From Heterobilharzia americana (taxonomy: Eukaryota > Platyhelminthes > Trematoda > Strigeidida > Schistosomatidae), in NCBI GenBank assembly GCA_944470555.2, contig OX104134.1, forward strand, positions 49,908,691-49,972,690: DNA of 64,000 nucleotides. The letters are read 5' to 3'. A program made the translations under genes and the position numbers. Below the pieces are notes generated by a model. It searched no databases. It was given only the letters and a program-made list of their open reading frames with translations, and had not been told where the DNA came from. The stretch's first letter is position 1, and the number at the start of each line of letters is the position of its first letter. Shown here in pieces: positions 24,729 to 36,311 of this stretch.

Positions 24729-27500
24729 TCATTTTGTGTTCCAGCTATACGTGGGTAGACCGTGAGTCTCTGCATGACTGTCTAGCCTCTTTCTGAAGCT
24801 TTCAACAGTTGGGGCGGAGACCATCTCTGCTGGTAGTGCGTTCCAGTACCCACAGACTCGGAGGGAAAAGAACTGTGAACGCACATGCGTTTTTGACCTC
24901 TGGTGTGCTATTCTATTGGGGTTTCCTCGAGGATCTCCGTAGTGGCCACTCGGTAGGACTCCTCTGTTTGGGTGACTTGGGTTACTCATTATTTTGTAAG
25001 CCATTATTAAGTCGCCACGTATCCTTCGATAGCTTAAGGAGTATAGACCTAGGTCTTTGAGTCTATCCTCATATGGTTTTCGTTGCATTCCAACATCCCT
25101 TTTGTGGCTCGCCTCTGGACTTTCTCCAGTAAGTTCGCGCCTCTTTTCAGCTGTGGTGGAGCGAAGACGTTATGGACCTCTAAGTGGGGCCATATATAAG
25201 TCTTGTAGAGCTTCAGAAAGAGTTCTGGGTGAAGGCACCCAGTTGTCTACGCACAAAGTGTAGTACCCCATATGCTTTGAGACATCACCTGGGTAATTGG
25301 AACTGGTGTCCAGTTTCTCCGTCACCGTTAGACCCAGGTCTTTTTCTACTGTGGTATGGGATAGACGTGAACCACAGAGATAGTAGGATGTTTTCTGGGG
25401 ATCAGGAGTGCGGAAAAACATGGACCAGCACTTATCCAGATTAAATGCCAGTTCGTTATTAGTTCCCCATTCCTCTAGTGTTCTGAGGTCCTTCTGTAAT
25501 GCCATAGATTCCGCCCCGCAATTTATTGCCCTGCATAACTTGACATCATCAGCGTATAGGATAATCGGGGAGCTGATATGTTGCGGCAAGTCATTTACGA
25601 ACAGTAGGAACAACAGTGGGCCCAAGATTGCCCTTGTGAGACACCGGATGAGGATGTTCTCCAAGTTGAGTAGACCCTGTTGACTTTCGTGCAGAACTCC
25701 CTGTTGTCTAAGTAGTTCTGCAGCCACGATAGCACCTGGCTGCGAATACCTAACCCAGCTATCTTATGTATTAGGATATGGTGTGAGACGGTGTCAAAGG
25801 CTTTGGCGAAGTCCAGAAAAATTACGTGGACCGGGACCTTGAGATCCCAGCATGCTGTCCAGTGATCATGGGCCGTCAGGAGATTGGAGGCACAGGACCT
25901 ACCCTTCCGGAAGCCATGTTGAGCGTCACTGAGTGCCTCTTGGTGTCCAGATATTCCCTGATACGGTCGTCCATCACACTTTCCATTACTTTTGATATTA
26001 CTGGTAGGAGTGCTATGGGTCTATAACAGTTGGGATTCTGTCTGTCTCCTCCTTTGAAGATGGGAGAAAGGATAGCCCGTTTCCACTCTGTGGGAGCTTT
26101 CGCTCATCCAAGGAGTGTTGGAAGAGGTTGCAGAGTGGGCCTTTTAGGGTACTTGCACATTCTTTCAACACAGATGGGCGAATGTCGTCGCACCCTGGGG
26201 ATTTTCCAGCGCTTAACTTTAAAAGCTTGTCGAGAACAACAGCGCGAGTTATCTGTATTTCTTGTAACTCAGTAGCATCGGGTAACGTTTGGAGCTGTTC
26301 GTGCAACTGATATGCGCACTTTTTTGATGGAATGTTGAGCTGTGCTCAGCACTTCAGCAATCTCCTGTCCAGAGGGGTTTTCTCCGTTTAGACTCTTTAT
26401 GACACATGCTCCTTGGCTTGTCGATTTTCTTTTCGCCATGAATCGGTAAAGGTTTTTAGAGTTTACCTCAAGCCTTTTGGCGAGGTTGGACTGGAACAAC
26501 CTCCTGTCTCCCCTCACCCTTATGTTGCTTCGATTCCGTACGGTCATGTATGCGTCATGGTCGTCCTGTTCTCTGGAGAGTCTCCATGTGTGCCATGCCC
26601 TTCTCTTGGCTTTTAGAAGGCGCTCAGTGCCCCGTTTTAGTCATGACGTTCGCTTTCTGGGTTGTTACTGCCAAAAAGACGTTTTGTGAGACGGCCGCCT
26701 TAATGATATCTTTTACTAGTTCCCAGTGCTGGTCGATCGATAAGGAACACCAATCCACTGGCCACGAAGCTGTTGAAAGGCTCTTGTTCATACCTTCGTA
26801 ATTTGCCTTGTTGTAACATAGGTAAGGGCGAGGTCCCTCCCATGATAGCTCTTCACTAAATACCAGGTCGAACGTTACCGTAGCGTGATCGCTACTTCCA
26901 AGGGGGGTTTGTACCTGAACGTTTTCAACCAGAAAGGGATCAGTAGTCAGTAGGTAATCCAGTTAAGATGGTTTACCATCTGACCCCCAGCGGGTGTTTT
27001 CGCTGATTTTTTCCTGCAGTCCAGCCATTTGGATGGCGTTTAGCAGGTTACAGTCAGACTTCCGGCTCGGGTAGTGCCACCTTGCTCTAGGCTGAGGGTT
27101 GGAGCGTTGAAGTCGCCAGCTATTAAAATCTGGTCGTACCCTATAGTTGACACTGTGGATATTGCTTGGAGTAGTTTTTGGTTGTGTTCCAGGTTGCTAT
27201 TAGGGGACCTATAGATTCCTCCAACTAGGAATTTGGTGTTTGACCGTGAAGTGGCACCAGATAGAGTCTGGGAGCTCTGTCAGTGGTGTCAGTGGTTTGT
27301 TCACTTCTGAACCACTTGTTCACGTATATTGCAACCTCCCCTTCTGTCTCTGCTTGACAGAATCATATCATCTATGTTAACTTCGGTGTCAATTATGTCT
27401 GGTGACAACCACGTTTTGTCAGGATCATGAGTTTCGGGGCGAGGTCGAGACAGAGGGATCGGAGCTCTGGCATTTTACTTCGGAGTCCTTTCACGTTGGT
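24729..27500 (-). pseudogene. LINE G ORF2: endonuclease-RT of a second CR1-like lineage
   Basis: This ORF2 is clearly different from A-F. Endonuclease blocks are readable but out of frame with each other: KLMILTKTWLSP near 27400, ILIAGDFNAP near 27110 and LGSSDHATVTFDL near 26890. The linker is at 26547-26269 and the RT N-terminus at 26306-26013 (KLSAGKSPGCDDIRPSVLK). The RT palm is at 25727-25170, with LGPLLFLLFVNDLP and the catalytic YADDVKLC box. The C-terminal domain is at 25088-24729 (YEDRLKDLGLYSLSYRRIRG, RVCGYWNALPAEMV). Stops and frameshifts divide all blocks. The complete set of domains shows that this was a full-length insertion. Confidence 0.87.
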
Positions 27501-27580
27501 GTAGAGACACTTGGATGTGTTTCTCGTAACGTGAGATGTCTCTGAGTTAACTAGTGGCACTGGTTTGGATGTGGGGGTTT

Positions 27581-29253
27581 CTACTGACTGGCCAGTTCCA
27601 GTGGAACTGGCCCAGTTAAGTTTTTTCCCTCGTCGACTGGTGCATTCGGTGTTGAGTGGAGGTTTCTGGTCTGACTCTCAACATTTCGGTTTAGGGTTAC
27701 GGTGGCCTGAGCACAGGGCGTAACTGCTGTCTGTTGTTGTCGCAGTGTTCTCGGTCTGCTTTCACAGCAGCGAACGTTACCGCTTATGGTGCTCTTAACT
27801 TTGTACCACGTCTCCAGCACTCTGGTGAGTACTTCTGGGGATACGAAGTTGCCAGCCATTAGTCTAGGTGAGGTCATGGTTATCAGATGCAGGGGGCGTG
27901 GTAGTCTGCAGCTGCAACCCCGCTCAGCTCCATCCGAGCCGATAACCACTCCTATTGTTTGACGTCGTGTGTGTACTTCTCACCTGGGGTACCGGTCACA
28001 ATTTCAGGTATTCCATGTACGACCATGGTTATGGGTTTTAGTGGACCAGCTGCTTCTCGAGATGTCTTTCTTGACACCCATGATCGGTCAGGTCTGGCTC
28101 TAATGTTGGACGATCTGTTGATGACCAGGGCGTGTGACAGTAAGGGGAACTTTTCAGCGTCCCTAGTTGAGACTAGAGTCACTCTCATCGGCGGAGGCTT
28201 CCTTGCGGGTGAGTGGGTGCCTTTGTATAGTCGACACAGTTTTGCCTCGAGAACGCCCAGACCTAGCGTGGCACAGAGGGAGTCCCACTGCTGCCTGTCA
28301 AACTTGTCCTTATGTTCCAGAAGGCTATCATCACAGACGGGAACGTTAAACAGAATGACAGAGCTAGGTCGGTCAGTGATGCCAATATTATTCTATCCTA
28401 TAGATGCTTTTCACGGGTGCTTCGAGTTTTTTTCCACCCTGACTCATTCTCTATGTTGTCCACTGGTTGCTGTTTCTGATGTGACTGTATGGCTTGAGGT
28501 GGATGCAGTTGTCGTTGGTGTAGGCAGTGTTTTGTTCGGCTTAGAACCTCTCAGGTTTTCGGCCTTCAGTAGGCCATTGCCAAAATCATCTGGAGAGTGA
28601 ATATCCTCTGTGACAGTGGTTTGGACGGATACCTGCTTTTTGATTACTGGAGATTTATCGGTTACTCTGAGTAAGCCTGAAGCTAGGTGCGGTCTCAGAC
28701 GGCACTGTGGGCAAATGTACCAAAACCACGTGCACGGGTGACGCGTCATAAAGCTATAGTACTGATGTAGCACTTCTTTGTCACATCGGCAGTGCACCCA
28801 TCTGTCTGTTGCACTCGAAGGCAGCATCACTTTTAGTGACAGTGAGAGCACATGTTTGGCAGTTGTCATCATGTCCATGCGGTTTTTCCAAACGTTTATG
28901 CCCTACTCTTTGACGTTTTCGCCTAGTGGTTCCCACTGGGGTATCGGGGGGGGGCAAAGGGAGTAGCATAAGGCTCTAGGTTCGCATGACTAGACACAGT
29001 GACGTTTACAGTGCCGGGAGGACCGGTTGCACGGTTTACTTTAGGTGTTGCAAGCCGTGACTGTGACTGACCGGAGAGGCGGACCTAGGTGGTGCGTTCG
29101 TATCCTCAGTTGCTTTCTTTGCCACTCTTTGGCGTCTCGTAGCTCCAGCTCTAGTAACTACTGGGAATGAGGTGGTCAGTAACTGTGGCGAGATTGTACT
29201 CAAAGCATTTCTGCTGCTTGCCGTTTTCGGGTCAGCACACTTTTACCATGCAT
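27581..29253 (-). pseudogene. LINE G ORF1 with PHD-like zinc finger
   Basis: ORF1 of element G starts at an ATG at 29253 (MHGKSVLTRKRQAAEML) and shifts frame soon after. Around 28870-28700 the residues form a PHD-type finger spread over two frames: a CQTC pair and a further Cys at 28781-28969, then RWVHCRCDKE, WFWYICPQC in the frame 28878-28444. PHD-like fingers in ORF1 occur in some CR1-like and related LINEs, where they are thought to bind protein or nucleic acid. Downstream, 28188-27581 is basic and Ser/Thr-rich (RARPDRSWVSRKTSREAA). It is broken by at least three frame changes. An open plus-strand frame at 27959-28600 is only its shadow. Confidence 0.7.
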
Positions 29254-29629
29254 ATTAATATTAACAAACAGATGAAGATAAAATGAGTAGAACAATGAAA
29301 ATGCACAGCAGTAAACAGAAGACTTTCTACCCTACCTTCAGTTGTCCGTTCCTGCGACTCTGTCGAAGTTCAAAACTACCGAGTCCTGGACGTAGATATT
29401 AGTGAGATATATTTTGCTGCAGATATAGCAATCTGGGCTATAACAGTTGGTCGAGACAACTAGACCTACCACACAGTTGTCCGTTTGAAGCGTAATAGTG
29501 GTGATGAAGTAAGCGGTGATACTTTCTGCTGCAAGATTGTTGCAGAAAGGTTGAATGAGTTGAAAGCTCCTAGTGGATAGTTGTAAACGTGGATTTTGTC
29601 GAGATGGATGGGGACGGACTAAAACACGT
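29254..29629 (-). other. Probable 5' UTR of LINE G
   Basis: No coding signature. Its position, directly upstream of the ORF1 ATG at 29253 and downstream of the SINE, suggests it is the 5' untranslated region and promoter of element G. Confidence 0.4.
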
Positions 29630-29823
29630 CACCATTCTATAATTATATTATTGATAGATTTTGGCTAGCAGTGGAATCCAGGGTGCGCATTCTATCCTAT
29701 TTGGAACTCACCAGCTGTATGTGCCTGCTTCCCACTGAGTGACGTCCTTCCCATCGGGATTCGGACTCAGGAGCGGCCTCTTCAAACGCCACTGCGTTAC
29801 CCATTACACCACCGATAGACATT
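29630..29823 (-). mobile_element. tRNA-derived SINE with hammerhead core (schistosome S-alpha type)
   Basis: On the minus strand this begins with a tRNA-like head: a degenerate A-box region (ggtgtaatgggtaacgc, about 29798-29815) and a B box (gagtccgaatccc, 29756-29768, one base from the usual ggttcgaatcc core). A hammerhead-type body follows at 29662-29722 and then an AT-rich tail. This head-body order is that of the schistosome S-alpha SINE-like retroposons, which are transcribed by RNA polymerase III and moved by LINE enzymes. It abuts the truncated 3' side of LINE H. Its tail boundary is uncertain and I saw no clear target-site duplication. Confidence 0.7.
29662..29722 (-). ncRNA. Decayed hammerhead ribozyme
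   Basis: The minus strand carries a stretch close to the well-known Schistosoma mansoni hammerhead: gctggtgag, then stem-loop II ttccaaatagga, then a degenerate gaaa region, and a stem I side ccctggattccactgc. Compared with the active motif, CUGAUGA reads CTGGTGA (A6 replaced by G). The GAAA after stem II reads AGAA, and the GUC cleavage triplet is altered to ACC. These are core positions, so self-cleavage should be lost in this copy. I compared with the motif from memory of the published ribozyme; a covariance-model scan would confirm it. Confidence 0.7.
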
Positions 29824-31120
29824 TACAGGCTTTATTCTGTTGGATATCAGTGCTTCTACTGCTGGATAAATATCCGCAAAAGATTCCTGTGTGAACACCT
29901 CAGCAAAATATATAGCCATGGCTTCTGCTTCTTCCCTGTTGTCCTCGATCAACCAGTCATTTTCCGTCCCATTGACTATGGCGGGCATGCCAAGACACGT
30001 CTTATTTCTGTAGTTCATATAGGAAAATAACTTCTTCGGACGTCGCAATGCAGCATGGGCAAGAAGTGTTTCAAAGCATACTCGAGACCGGCGGATAGCA
30101 ACAATACATTTATTGCGAGCTTTTTTGCAATGCTTCACTACTTTAGGTGTTCTGAGGCGGATGACAAGACTCTAACACTTTTTCTTACGTCGTGGCGAGA
30201 TTCGGGTTTCGCGGTCTATCCATGTAGGACGGTGTTTCTGTCCCGTCGAGACAGTCCGCGGAATGAACGGTTGGGTCACTCTTCCATATAACTGTTTGAA
30301 GGAGCACCACGTACCTTCGACTGAGGCGTCTGGATCGACAGTCCAGTCCTCCAAAGACACTGCCAGGCCAATAGCTTGCATATTTGCTTTCCATACGTTG
30401 GGTCTAGCTAGAGCATCGGCCTGGTACAAGAAGTTTGCTGTGAGTCTGAAGATGATCACAGCGTCAACACTTCTACCTAGGGATGCTAGGCGCCGGGGGA
30501 AGCACACATCATCTGTTCTGTATGGGAGAACACTAAGTCCAGAACTGATAGAGCAAGCCGATGATCATGTCTGGTTGGTATCCTAATGTGCCGCATGAGG
30601 GCTAAGGAGACTGATGTTTCCACTAACCGGTGGTCAAACGAATTACGCAGTGCTTTTGTTGTGAGTCTATCCCAGTCAACTGATGATGAGTTAAAGTCTC
30701 CTGCAACTAGGCATCGGCATTTATCTGTCCAGAGGGTCGGCTTGTTCAGGAGGAATTCTGCTGCCCATCATTCAGGGCTTCGATATGTTACGCTTACGCT
30801 AACATCTCGCTTCGTGCATCTTAGTCGGCAGCGCAGCATTTCACATGTTCCACTTTCATGTGCAACTGTTTCTATGGCTTTTTGCAGTCAAAGTATTCTT
30901 AAAGTAAAGGATGACACCACCACCTTTGCGTGGCAACCTGTCACCTCTGAAAAAGATGAATCCACTTGCTTTTCTCAGTCACTGGTTCAAAAAAAGAGCC
31001 AAGTTTCTGAGACAGTAATGATGTTAGGGCTTTCGTTGCTTATCGCATTACTAAGCTCAATCCACTTGTATAAAAGACTACGTACATTTGTGTACAAGAC
31101 AGCGAAACTACTTAAATGAG
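29824..31120 (-). pseudogene. LINE H ORF2: endonuclease and linker only
   Basis: This is the 5' part of an ORF2. Endonuclease blocks appear in shifting frames: ESPNIITVSETWLF near 31030, LVAGDFNSSSVDWDRL near 30700, LDLVF near 30540 and LGRSVDAVIIF (the SDH position reads SVD) at about 30480. The linker follows (AIRRSRVCFETLLAHAALRRP, YRNKTCLGMPAIV) and ends with a pre-RT block (YFAEVFTQESF) at 29797-30138. The element stops at the SINE at 29823, so palm, FADD and C-terminus are missing. Loss of the 3' rather than the 5' end is unusual for a LINE. Confidence 0.78.
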
Positions 31121-32421
31121 TTTCCGTCCTATCTACAGAGGCTTCAGCGTCATTTGCTGCCAAAACCTCATTACACGAAAACCCACTACTTTCAGATCTT
31201 ATTCTCCGGCTGCCAATCTGGATTTTAGTTCTACTTCTGCTTCTCGTTTTTTGATTCGATTAGCAAGAGCCAGATCCTTTCGCACGAACGCTACAGATCC
31301 TTGAATCCTGTGAGCATTCTTCAGAATCTGATTCCTGTCATCTATCGACTAGAACGCGACTTTAAGTAGCCGAAACTTGTTTTCAGTAGTGACCGTTTCC
31401 CGTTTTTCCACTCTATATATCTTGAGTAGGGTGACTGCTGGTATGTTTTCTGGTTAAATGTGGTTTATCCAACTTTGTACTTTGTCAACGTCATGTTCGT
31501 AATGTTTACGTGGTTCTGAGTCTCTACTTTCCCCCACTCTGTGGTAAGTTACTGACCTGTCAAGGAGCTCTTCCTCGTCTTTGCTTTGTGGAGTGATAAT
31601 AAGTGACTCGGTTACCGTTAACGGCTTCTTAGCATGCTGTTAGGCTTAGTCACCTGCCATTTTTCAAGTCGGGTACGCAAGGTTTACCAAGGCCTAGTCT
31701 AGTGACCCTGACACTGGGAGCCTCGGAACAGACTTGCATGCCGTTCTGTGTAATTTTCGTCAACGATTGGGTTGCAGAAAGGGGTATAACTCGCATGGTT
31801 CTCTCATTCTAGCCGAGAGCGCTTTACTCCCATTTCTTTCACCTGAAGTAGACCTAGTCTTACGGCCAGCAGTTTACAGACTGTGTCTGCCAGCCCTGAG
31901 AATGCAAGATCCCGAAGATACTCGCTGCAACCTGCTGGGTGTAGTTTATCCAGGTCACCATCAGCAAACCTAGTAGGTAGTCCACGCGCCTGACTTACAG
32001 CTTCCCTTGGGACGTTCTTAAAACTTTGCACAGCGATCTGTGCGTCAATGGATGCTGTGTTGTTATCGCTGTCACGGTTAGTGGCTTTGGATTTCGACAA
32101 CAGTTTCTTGGCAATCGTACTTAGAAGTGTTTATGCTTCTTCTACCAGAGTGCGAATATCCGAGCAGCACAAAGTACATAGCCAGACACTTCTTGCGTTG
32201 CTGTGCCTCTTGTATGCTAAAGGCGTGAGGCTGGTACAGTTATCGTGGAACCAACTGTTACAATGGCCACACTGTACACCGGAGGCCACCGTAAAGTGGC
32301 ATCCAGCCCTACCGCAAGCATTTTTACGACACTCTTGACTCAGTATGAAGCAGAAATTGAATAACGTTCTGATCAGACCAAAAATGCAACAGTCTTTGAC
32401 GTTTAAGAACAAAAACGGCAA
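31121..32421 (-). pseudogene. LINE H ORF1 with PHD finger
   Basis: The frame at 32421-32131 contains a good PHD-type finger: a Cys-rich start (CRKNACGRAGCHF), then VQCGHCNSWFHDNC and WLCTLC. This fits the Cys4-His-Cys3 spacing with the conserved Trp before the last Cys pair. The next frame (32100-31804) is charged and begins KSKATNRDSDNN. ORF1 thus extends to about 31120 through several frame changes and is followed by the endonuclease of ORF2. The start codon is unclear. The finger type matches LINE G, so H and G belong to the same lineage. Confidence 0.72.
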
Positions 32422-32845
32422 GAATCTATCTGAATGTAAAAAGTCACCCCTTTTTCAAACAGCACGCCTGTTGCTCTTTTGTAATGCAAGCTACCATTCC
32501 CCATACTACCTTGTTTGACGTGTCATGTAAGCGGGATGGGTCGGAACTGGCTTGTTGACGCTATGCATAATTAATTAACGCTATTACCGATCGGAATAAC
32601 TGTCATAATTGACTGTGCAAAAAATCGCTTGAGTGGTCCACTGAAGTGAAAGCACGCCTGTGGTTGCGCCGCAGGAAGAGAGTGTATACAGTCCCGATTT
32701 TAAAAGCTTAGATGTACATTGTGTTCTCCCCTTAAAAACTGATGCATAAATATTCGTTCAAATTACGGGTATGTATGATTACTGTGGCACAGTGCACACT
32801 GACAAGTGCGACTGCAAGGATTCCACATGGATGAAGGACCGATTA
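32422..32845. other. Unassigned DNA, probably LINE H 5' UTR
   Basis: No coding signature. It may include the 5' untranslated region of element H. Confidence 0.35.
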
Positions 32846-33278
32846 GGTAGACCAGAAAAGTGAATAACAAAAGCGAGCAGCAGGAGAAATTCGAACAGGA
32901 GCACAAAAATACTACGCAAGGAGTAGGTCAACCATGACACATCTGGGTGAGTTCTTTGTACTGACTACAAAGGTTACTTAAAGAAGTATCCAAAATCAAC
33001 TGTTTATAGGTAAGCTGATGGGAAAGAGGATGAAGGTGCATTCGAAAGCAGTGGAAACTAAACTGAAGCCGAAGATGTCACTATAGAATAGAGGGATTGG
33101 GGATTTTAGACCAGGTATTTGGCTATGTGTAGAAAACCCGCGTACAAAAGTTCAATGTAGTTATAAACATTTAAATAAAATCCATGGTTTTTGCTGCAAT
33201 GGTAACCACGCTTTATATATTCATGGGGGAGGGATGATCATGGTTGTGCCTGTCGAGTGTAATCATATCGGGGGTATT
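32846..33278 (+). repeat. ~430-bp dispersed repeat, copy 1
   Basis: Nearly identical to 41930-42365 and, inverted, to 40337-40772 inside the palindrome. It starts at accgattaggtagaccag and ends at tcgggggtattgaagc. It includes a ctttatatattcatgggg stretch near its right end. In the palindrome copies it leads directly into a LINE RT C-terminus; here it is followed by unrelated sequence after 33278. Compared with the palindrome copies it shows a few small differences (for example caggagcacaaaa). Confidence 0.9.
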
Positions 33279-33974
33279 GAAGCAGTATGGTGGTGCACAA
33301 TAAAGCAGGCTAGTAAACCTAGCGGACGTTTTTCTTGTCGATGACTTCATTTTTTTCGCCAATATTTTGTCGTCATCAATACAAGAGCTGTAGGTTTCAT
33401 ATGGATCCGCCATGCAGGCAAGGGTGGTTCATTTCCATGCCGTCATGCCTGTTGGTCAGTTATCACCATCTCCACATATTTTCGCGTTAACTTTTTGAGT
33501 GTTTTTGTGCTACGCTCAATAGCGTGGATGGTTACGAGGCTATTTCCAGCTCACTCTCAGCTGGCAGAGACTGTGCATGCATTATCGACTCAATAGTCCC
33601 TCGGTACGTACTACACATCGGGCAACACGTATGGCCACTATACCTGGACTCATGCCATGGTGAAGCTTGAGTTATCACGCATAACTGACCTGCACTGCTG
33701 TACGGAACAAATACTCAGCTCGTCACAAAGAGAAGGGGGTGGTGGCTGGAATGTTAATTTGTAGAAGGGCTTAGAGTAGCTGAACTATGGCAGCACTGAG
33801 GTAAGGAACAGTAGCTAGCATCAAAGACAATTACCACAATTTCGCAGCTACGTTATTTCAACAGTAATTGCTCACCGTTCGATAAATGTTTGGTTGATTG
33901 CGTGGATTATTGCGTATTTGACTCTAGATATTTGGTGGGACAATAAGGAACGTGGTGTCATCTATGTAGGGTAC
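33279..33974. other. Unassigned DNA
   Basis: No coding, RNA or repeat signature recognised. Confidence 0.35.
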
Positions 33975-36311
33975 ATTAAGAATCCTGTATACTTCAAGTT
34001 CATTGAGGTAGTGGTTCAGGATTGAATGAAACTGAGATATGGTCTTGCAGCGCGGACATCATGCGGCAGTCTGTTCCAAATGTCAGCGTAAGCAGTTGTG
34101 AAAAACGAAGATTTGAGCTGTTTGGATGCATATGGTAGTGTGACTAGGCAGGCTTGGTCTCTAAGATTGTAGGGCTTTTGTCGGCGAACTTTACTGTATC
34201 TACATTAGTAGTCACTTCATGGTGTAGGACCTTATAGAAAATGCTGAGGTTCAACTTTATTCGCCTTAACCACATAGGCTCTAATCGATTCGCATTGCAT
34301 CTGCCTCTGTGTGATTTGCCCTGGGGAAATAGGTCTGTAAAGTGCCATTGAGTTTTCTCTATTCTCTGATTGTCACTAGACCGCAAGCAACTGAGTATAA
34401 TAGGACAGTATTCTAGTGGTGGTCACACACATCTTATAAAGAATCAGTTTGGTTTCATTCAGGCGAAAATTCCGGTGGATGGAACGATGAGGTGGCGCGA
34501 TTTGGAACACTGCGCCGTTGCGTGCTCTGTAAAGGAAAGGTCGCTAGAGCACCTTTTTGCAAGGTAGCAGCCACGTGTCACACCATCTTTGTAGCTTGTA
34601 AAGATCATTTTGTACGATGGTATTAATGTTGCTACGTTGATTAAGGTGAAGAGTGTGCACTACTTCCAAGTCATCTGCAAAGAGGAAGGTTTCCCCTGAT
34701 TGAAAGCAGGCGCATATGTCATTTATATGCACTATAAAGGGAAGGAGTCCCAGTACGGAGCCCTGGATAACTCCATTGGTGATATTTCTGGGAAGAGAAC
34801 AATGTGAACTTGTTTTGACAACTTGGACGCAGTTCAGCACAAAGAAACTGATCAGTCATGCAACTCGCAACTTATTCCGAATGAATTCAGTTAATGAAGG
34901 AGTGAGAGGTGATGTACTTTGTCAAGGGCTTTGGTGAAATTGAAATATAGTGAGACAACCAATTCCAGCCTCTATCGTTAATTACGTGTTCCAAGAATTC
35001 TAGGTGGCACATGATAGATTTCTTAGAAGGAAATCGATGCAGTAAGAAGTTTACAAGTTCGTGGTCTGATTGGTCAGAAAAGATGGCGTTTTCCGCTACT
35101 TTCTCCACTATATGCAAAAAGACACGTTTTGTTGATGAGGCGGTAATTTTCCAAGCTGTGTGAAGCCTTCTTAGATCACAGGTTATTGTAACTAGTCGTC
35201 AATGAAACTGGGGGATCGGAGAGTTTAAGGACAGGCTGAATATTTTTGCTAGCAATTATGGAAAGTTCCACGCTGCCGTTTTTAATGAAAATGCCAAGTA
35301 TCCCACCTTCTCTACTCAGAGGTGGTTTCAGTGAGTTTATTGCGTCATGTACGTTGCTTAAGTTAAACTCAACCTACGAAATTTGGTGTGCTCTAGTGTC
35401 ACTGAGCATGGCAAGGCTGCGATTACAATTAGTGAAAGAAAGGCTAAGCGTTTCGCTTAGTACTTCACATATCTCTGTGGGGTTTGCAACAATCTTGTTG
35501 CCTACTTTCAACATATTCAGCATGTCAGGTTTATTACGGAGTTTCTTTTTGGAAGTGGCGAGAAGACCAGTTTTATTCGCATGTTTCAGAATTTTATTCT
35601 CGGTAAAGATTTCACTTTTTTGTCTGTGAACTTTCGGGTCACTGAAAACGGCATGGATACTAAGGATGGCGGAAAAGTCATGGGTTACGAAAAGTTCCTT
35701 TCTCGATTTCCTTTGTTTTGGCCTGAATATGATAGAAATGTACTCTGTGAGGTTAATATGCGACTACTGTGTTTTCTTTGGGGCTAAAGAGTCGAGACAA
35801 AAGTTTAAATTGGGATAGAAGTTTGCAAGAGAGTTGTTCAGATCAGCGGATGATGGGCACTCTTCCCAGTCCAGACAGAGTATTAGGTATTGTGAGCTTG
35901 GCCATTCAACGTTCATAAAACTTCTGCGAAAGAGTGCTATAGGCCTCAGTAATGTAGGAGTGCGCCTACATGGTTCAAAAAGTTGACAAGCTACAACCTT
36001 GTGGTCACTTTCCGGGAATTCGGTGCTTGTGTGTATGGTGGGTGGTGGTGCGTTGTTTAAAAAAATCAGGTCAAGTATATTATTTCGTCGAGTACAGCCA
36101 CCAACAACTTGAACCCGCCCATTGGTTTCCAAGGTTTGAGACGGATGGTCCTTGCAGTGTCTCCCATATGATACCCGGAGCATTAAAATCACCATCTACC
36201 ACCGCACAAGTTGGTAGGGATGACAGCAGCTTGAATATTTTGTTGATATACTCGTCAACGGCCTGCCCAGCTTGTGATGACCTGCAAAGGTAGCCAACGG
36301 TAATTTTGTAA
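33975..36311 (-). pseudogene. LINE I: ORF2 endonuclease C-terminus to RT C-terminus
   Basis: CR1-like ORF2 of the B/D type, beginning inside the endonuclease. Visible blocks: VVDGDFNAPGI near 36190, NNILDLIFLNN and FPESDHKVVACQL in frame 36195-35764, the linker down to about 35200, RT at 35117-34887 (SKKSIMCHLEFLEHV) and 34840-34544 (NGVIQGSVLGLLPF, catalytic FADDLEVVHTL). The C-terminal domain is at 34386 to about 33980 (LEPMWLRRIKLNLSIFYKVL, then WNRLPHDV). It is broken by many frameshifts. Its upstream end is cut at 36311 by the 3' tail of RTE element J. Its missing 5' part may be the ORF1 sequence K just beyond J. Confidence 0.83.

Noticed and set aside
27959..28600. 213-codon plus-strand open frame
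   Set aside because: Antisense shadow of LINE G ORF1; no family motif of its own.
29750..29823. Functional tRNA gene
   Set aside because: A B box and an approximate A box are present, but no complete cloverleaf could be drawn and the hammerhead body follows directly. It fits a tRNA-derived SINE.
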